Source: Porticoccaceae bacterium (GTDB lineage: Bacteria; Pseudomonadota; Gammaproteobacteria; Pseudomonadales; Porticoccaceae). From it: a DNA stretch of 8,946 nt. The position numbers and the translations under genes were made by a program. Location of the stretch: contig DLXZ01000218.1 in the NCBI GenBank assembly GCA_003448675.1, positions 1 to 8,946 of the forward strand, written 5' to 3'. The notes under the pieces are model-generated. The model was not told the origin of the DNA. It was given only the letters and a program-made list of their open reading frames with translations, and searched no databases. Below are positions 6,117-8,946 of the stretch, piece after piece; position 1 is the stretch's first letter, and every line of letters begins with the position of its first letter.

Positions 6117-7445
6117 ATGTTGAAATCAGCGATAGCATTCTTCCCGGTAATCGCACTTATCTCACTGGCGAGCATTGATGCAAAAGCAGAAAGCATAGCC
6201 GAAAGAATTGAATTGTCTGGGAAGTTCGAAAGTCAGCTGGCCTTTGGCACGACGACGCACATTGCCCAGAAGAAGGCCTTCGTATTAACACCTGAGATAG
6301 GCATCGACCTAACGCCGGCCCTGCATCTCACCGTTATCGCCCGCCTGCGGAGCGACATCGCGGATGAACTAGAACCGGGCAAACCCGAGCAGCGCAATCG
6401 CTCGCATTATTCAACGCGCCACTTTACGGGCACACACGCTGATACCGAACTTCGCGAAGCTTATATTGATGCCGAAATCGACAATACATTTTTGCGCATC
6501 GGCAAGCAGCAGGTAGTGTGGGGGCAGGCGGATGGACTGAAAGTGCTGGATATTCTTAATCCCCAAACTTTTCGCGAATTTATTCTCAATGATTTCGAGG
6601 ACAGCCGCATCCCGCTATGGACGGTTAACGCGGAGATCGCCATTGGCGATGCTTTCATGCAAGTTGTGTGGATCGCGGATCAAACCTACGATGACATTCC
6701 CAAGCCTGGCGCTACCTTTGCCTTTACCTCACCGCAGATTATTCCATCGTTGGCGCCGGGTATTCCAACGACGATTTCAACGCCGACCCGACCGAGTAAA
6801 TTCCTTGCTGATTCTGATATAGCGGCACAATTTTCCTTATTTATCAACGGCTGGGACCTTTCGCTGAACTACGCTTACCATTATTCGGATCAACCAGTTA
6901 TTCGCCGTAACCATTCCCAAACTGGCATTACCGTTCGTCAGAACTATGAACGTACGCACTTACTTGGCGGAAGCTTCTCCAATGTTTTCGGTGATTTTAC
7001 TTTTCGTGGTGAAATCGGTTATTCCAGTCATCGTTTCTTTCTGACAAACAACATCGCCGACAGAGACGGCGTGATCGAATCCGGCGAACTCGCTTACGTG
7101 GTCGGCACTGACTACCAGGGGTTGCGAGACTGGTTGGTCAGCGCACAATTTTTTCAATCGATAATCACAAACCCGGATACCAACGTCGTTCGGGACGAAG
7201 TGAACACCACCACTACATTCCTGGTAAGGCGTGATCTCATGAACGAGACTCTTGAGGCTGAAGTACTGCTCATACACACTTTGAACCAGAGTGATGGTGT
7301 GGTTCAGGCATCACTTAAATATGAATGGATCACCAATATTCATCTAAGCGTCGGCGCAGATATATTCTACGGCGTATCAAAAGGGCTTTTCGGCCAGTTC
7401 AACGATAAAGATCGGGTCACGGTGGGCGTTGAGGTTGGATTTTAG
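6117..7445 (+). CDS. DUF1302-like outer-membrane beta-barrel protein
   Basis: A 442-residue exported protein. Residues 1-24 are a signal peptide (core AIAFFPVIALISLASI, cleavage after AKA). The mature part alternates polar and hydrophobic residues in beta-strand fashion and ends in VTVGVEVGF; the terminal Phe is a typical signal for barrel insertion. Residues 126-168 carry the most family-like stretch: LRIGKQQVVWGQADGLKVLD, then INPQ-type ILNPQ, then FEDSRIPLW. This is how DUF1302 proteins of RND/LolA-like clusters read. It is shorter than many DUF1302 proteins (usually over 500 residues). The ATG has AGGA nine bases upstream and lies 30 bases after the RND-fusion stop, so co-transcription is likely. 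Inferred role: outer-membrane receiver or pore for the material handled by the fusion. A porin-like or structural role cannot be excluded. Confidence 0.8.
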   Translation: MLKSAIAFFPVIALISLASIDAKAESIAERIELSGKFESQLAFGTTTHIAQKKAFVLTPEIGIDLTPALHLTVIARLRSDIADELEPGKPEQRNRSHYSTRHFTGTHADTELREAYIDAEIDNTFLRIGKQQVVWGQADGLKVLDILNPQTFREFILNDFEDSRIPLWTVNAEIAIGDAFMQVVWIADQTYDDIPKPGATFAFTSPQIIPSLAPGIPTTISTPTRPSKFLADSDIAAQFSLFINGWDLSLNYAYHYSDQPVIRRNHSQTGITVRQNYERTHLLGGSFSNVFGDFTFRGEIGYSSHRFFLTNNIADRDGVIESGELAYVVGTDYQGLRDWLVSAQFFQSIITNPDTNVVRDEVNTTTTFLVRRDLMNETLEAEVLLIHTLNQSDGVVQASLKYEWITNIHLSVGADIFYGVSKGLFGQFNDKDRVTVGVEVGF

Positions 7446-7489
7446 AATGGCTACTACCCGTTTCCACGTACGGTTTTAGAATGGTGGTA
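7440..7489. terminator. Weak stem-loop and 11-base direct repeat in the convergent gap
   Basis: The gap between the two convergent stops is only 64 bases. TACTACC (7452-7458) can pair with GGTGGTA (7483-7489), seven pairs with one G-T. Inside it, CCGT (7458-7461) faces ACGG (7470-7473), which is followed by TTTT. TTTTAGAATGG occurs at 7440-7450, spanning the stop codon, and again at 7474-7484. The gap could serve as a modest bidirectional terminator, but the stems are short and there is no long T-run. Confidence 0.25.
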
Positions 7490-7509
7490 AACTTGCGCTC
7501 TTGAGCTGC

Positions 7510-8874
7510 TCAGAATCGGTAAGGAAATTTAAGATTGAAGGTATAGTCAGAGCTGTCGTTTGTAAGACCCATACCTAAGCTGGTTACAAGGGATAAACGC
7601 TCCGTCAATGCGTATGTGAGCCCAATATCAAATTTACCTGCTGTTGTATCAGAACCAATGATCTCTCGTGTGCCGAGGCCAGGTTGGGTAATTTCGGTTT
7701 CCTCGATAAATTTCTGACTGAATGACATACTCAAGCTGGTCCGGTCATTGAGTGCAAAGGCAATACCCGCCGCAATTTGCAATTCGTCACCTAACTGGAC
7801 ATCACCGGGAGACGGTGGTGCTCCGGGATCGGCACCAATATCGCTAAAGCCTTTTTCAAGATAATGAGTATAGAAAACACTTGCAAATAATATAGAAGGG
7901 TCTGTCGTTTTTAAAAAAGAGACCCCTGCGGACAATGCCCACAACCCGGTGCCAGTAGGGAGCTCCTCGGGGTATACCAGATTGGTGTTGGAAGGGTCCT
8001 CGAGAAAATTAATACCATAAGGATCACGTCCAGTAGGTGCCTTGACCGCCAAATTGAGCACGATATCCGGACGGGTCAATGTTTCTGGAAACATCTGATA
8101 ACTCGCACTGAGTGCTATATCACCAATATCACTGTCATCGACAGTTTTTTCTGAAACAATAATAGAGGATAGGTCAACCCCCCTGGATCGCGATGTCGTC
8201 TCTCGATAAACCCATGGCGCGTTCAAGCTGAGTTGCAACCTATCGGTAACACCCCAACGAGCGACTAGATTAGTCTTAAAAATATCACCCTCTATTTCGT
8301 CGACGCTTAAGTCGCCGAGGAATATAGCATCAAGCGCTAAAAATCCGTTCAAAACTAGCTGGTTTTGGTCGAAATGAGAATACTCAAAACCTAATTCTAA
8401 AGAAAATGTTTGGTTAAACAGCGTGTGTTCTTCTAGCACGAGGTCCTCTACAGCGTGCGCTTTTTTAGGCTTCTTAACAACACCAACATGTTCTTGCTCA
8501 GCGTCGACTTTGCCTAGAGGACTATCGGGTGGATTGGTGGGCGCCCCGGCGGATTGACGCATCGCGGGGGTATTTGAGTTAGAAACTGAATTACCCAGCT
8601 CTCTTTCGAGCGCTTTAATGCGGCGCATCATTTGAATGTTGACGTTCTTCAAATAATCAAGCTCATGGCGCATTTTTTCTTGCTCAACGCCTAGACTTGT
8701 ATTTTCAATTCCACCGCCATCGTTTTCACTAATACTAGGCCTGCGAGTTTGTGTCGGAGGACCGTCAGCAAGTTCGTCCACAGTGTCCCTGGGCGGTTCT
8801 TGTGCGATCAATGGAGCCGGCATGTAAAGTGATAAAATCAAACCAGTCAACGTAGCTTTCCCTAGGCCTTTCAT
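7510..8874 (-). CDS. FapF-like / Phenol_MetA_deg-like outer-membrane barrel with N-terminal coiled coil
   Basis: A 454-residue exported protein. Residues 1-24 are a signal peptide (ATLTGLILSLYMPAPLIA, then Q25). Residues 26-60 are polar and disordered. Residues 62-95 form a heptad-rich coiled coil (MRHELDYLKNVNIQMMRRIK, then ALERELGNS). Residues 97-145 are a Pro/Lys-rich linker. Residues 150-454 form a barrel of alternating strands with family-type motifs GDIALSASYQ and KAPTGRDPYG, ending in KFPYRF. This order matches FapF of the Pseudomonas functional amyloid system, a trimeric barrel with a coiled-coil plug. It also matches the broad group often annotated only as 'transporter' or 'phenol MetA degradation'. 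The start has AAGGGAG closely upstream. No fap amyloid gene is visible; any partners would lie beyond the right edge. The barrel call is firm, the FapF link moderate. Confidence 0.8.
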   Translation of the reverse strand: MKGLGKATLTGLILSLYMPAPLIAQEPPRDTVDELADGPPTQTRRPSISENDGGGIENTSLGVEQEKMRHELDYLKNVNIQMMRRIKALERELGNSVSNSNTPAMRQSAGAPTNPPDSPLGKVDAEQEHVGVVKKPKKAHAVEDLVLEEHTLFNQTFSLELGFEYSHFDQNQLVLNGFLALDAIFLGDLSVDEIEGDIFKTNLVARWGVTDRLQLSLNAPWVYRETTSRSRGVDLSSIIVSEKTVDDSDIGDIALSASYQMFPETLTRPDIVLNLAVKAPTGRDPYGINFLEDPSNTNLVYPEELPTGTGLWALSAGVSFLKTTDPSILFASVFYTHYLEKGFSDIGADPGAPPSPGDVQLGDELQIAAGIAFALNDRTSLSMSFSQKFIEETEITQPGLGTREIIGSDTTAGKFDIGLTYALTERLSLVTSLGMGLTNDSSDYTFNLKFPYRF

Positions 8875-8914
8875 ACTTCTCCCTTCAAATCCTGATCGGT
8901 TGCTATATCAAGCG

Positions 8915-8938
8915 CAGTAGAATAAATACTATCTACTG
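8915..8938. repeat. Inverted repeat upstream of the FapF-like gene
   Basis: CAGTAGA (8915-8921) and TCTACTG (8932-8938) are perfect 7-base arms around a 10-base A/T-only-but-one spacer. The repeat lies about 40 bases upstream of the start codon of the minus-strand gene. Position and symmetry suit an operator overlapping a promoter, or a leader hairpin. No T-run follows on either strand, so a terminator is unlikely. Confidence 0.4.
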
Positions 8939-8946
8939 TTTGTGAC

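Noticed and set aside
1..8946. CRISPR array, tRNA or rRNA genes
   Set aside because: No regularly spaced repeats, tRNA-like cloverleaf with GTTCRANNC, or rRNA-like stretches were seen on either strand.

Overview
The window looks like chromosomal DNA of a Gram-negative, probably marine-type, gammaproteobacterium. Every intact gene product but one is an envelope protein: an inner-membrane ABC permease, an RND pump, and two outer-membrane beta-barrels that end in Phe. The protein families and moderate base composition fit the Cellvibrionales/Pseudomonadales range. That placement is an inference from family flavour, not from a marker gene.

Layout. (1) Positions 1-632 (+) hold the 3' end of an FtsX/MacB-type ABC permease. 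(2) Positions 633-1027 have no intact gene. They carry a decayed minus-strand start of an IS3-family orfA and a possible IS end. (3) Positions 1028-2704 (-) encode a 558-residue regulator: an OmpR/CadC-like winged helix, a TolB/FlgO-like domain and TPRs, with no membrane segment. (4) Positions 2705-2876 are a divergent control region with operator-like repeats. (5) Positions 2877-6086 (+) encode a 1069-residue fusion of a 12-helix RND/MMPL transporter to a periplasmic LolA-like 'outer membrane lipoprotein-sorting' domain. The two are joined by what looks like a fossil or still functional signal peptide. (6) Positions 6117-7445 (+) encode a DUF1302-like outer-membrane barrel, 30 bases downstream and probably in the same operon. 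(7) After a short convergent gap, positions 7510-8874 (-) encode an outer-membrane barrel with an N-terminal coiled coil. It resembles FapF, the amyloid secretion channel, and the wider 'phenol MetA degradation-like' transporter group.

How it may work together. The most notable unit is regulator / RND-LolA fusion / DUF1302 barrel. Together these supply an inner-membrane proton-driven extractor, a tethered periplasmic lipid-binding chaperone and an outer-membrane receiver, so a hydrophobic molecule could be moved across the envelope by one two-gene operon. The substrate cannot be read from the sequence. The FapF-like gene is convergent to this operon and probably belongs to a separate unit that begins beyond the right edge.
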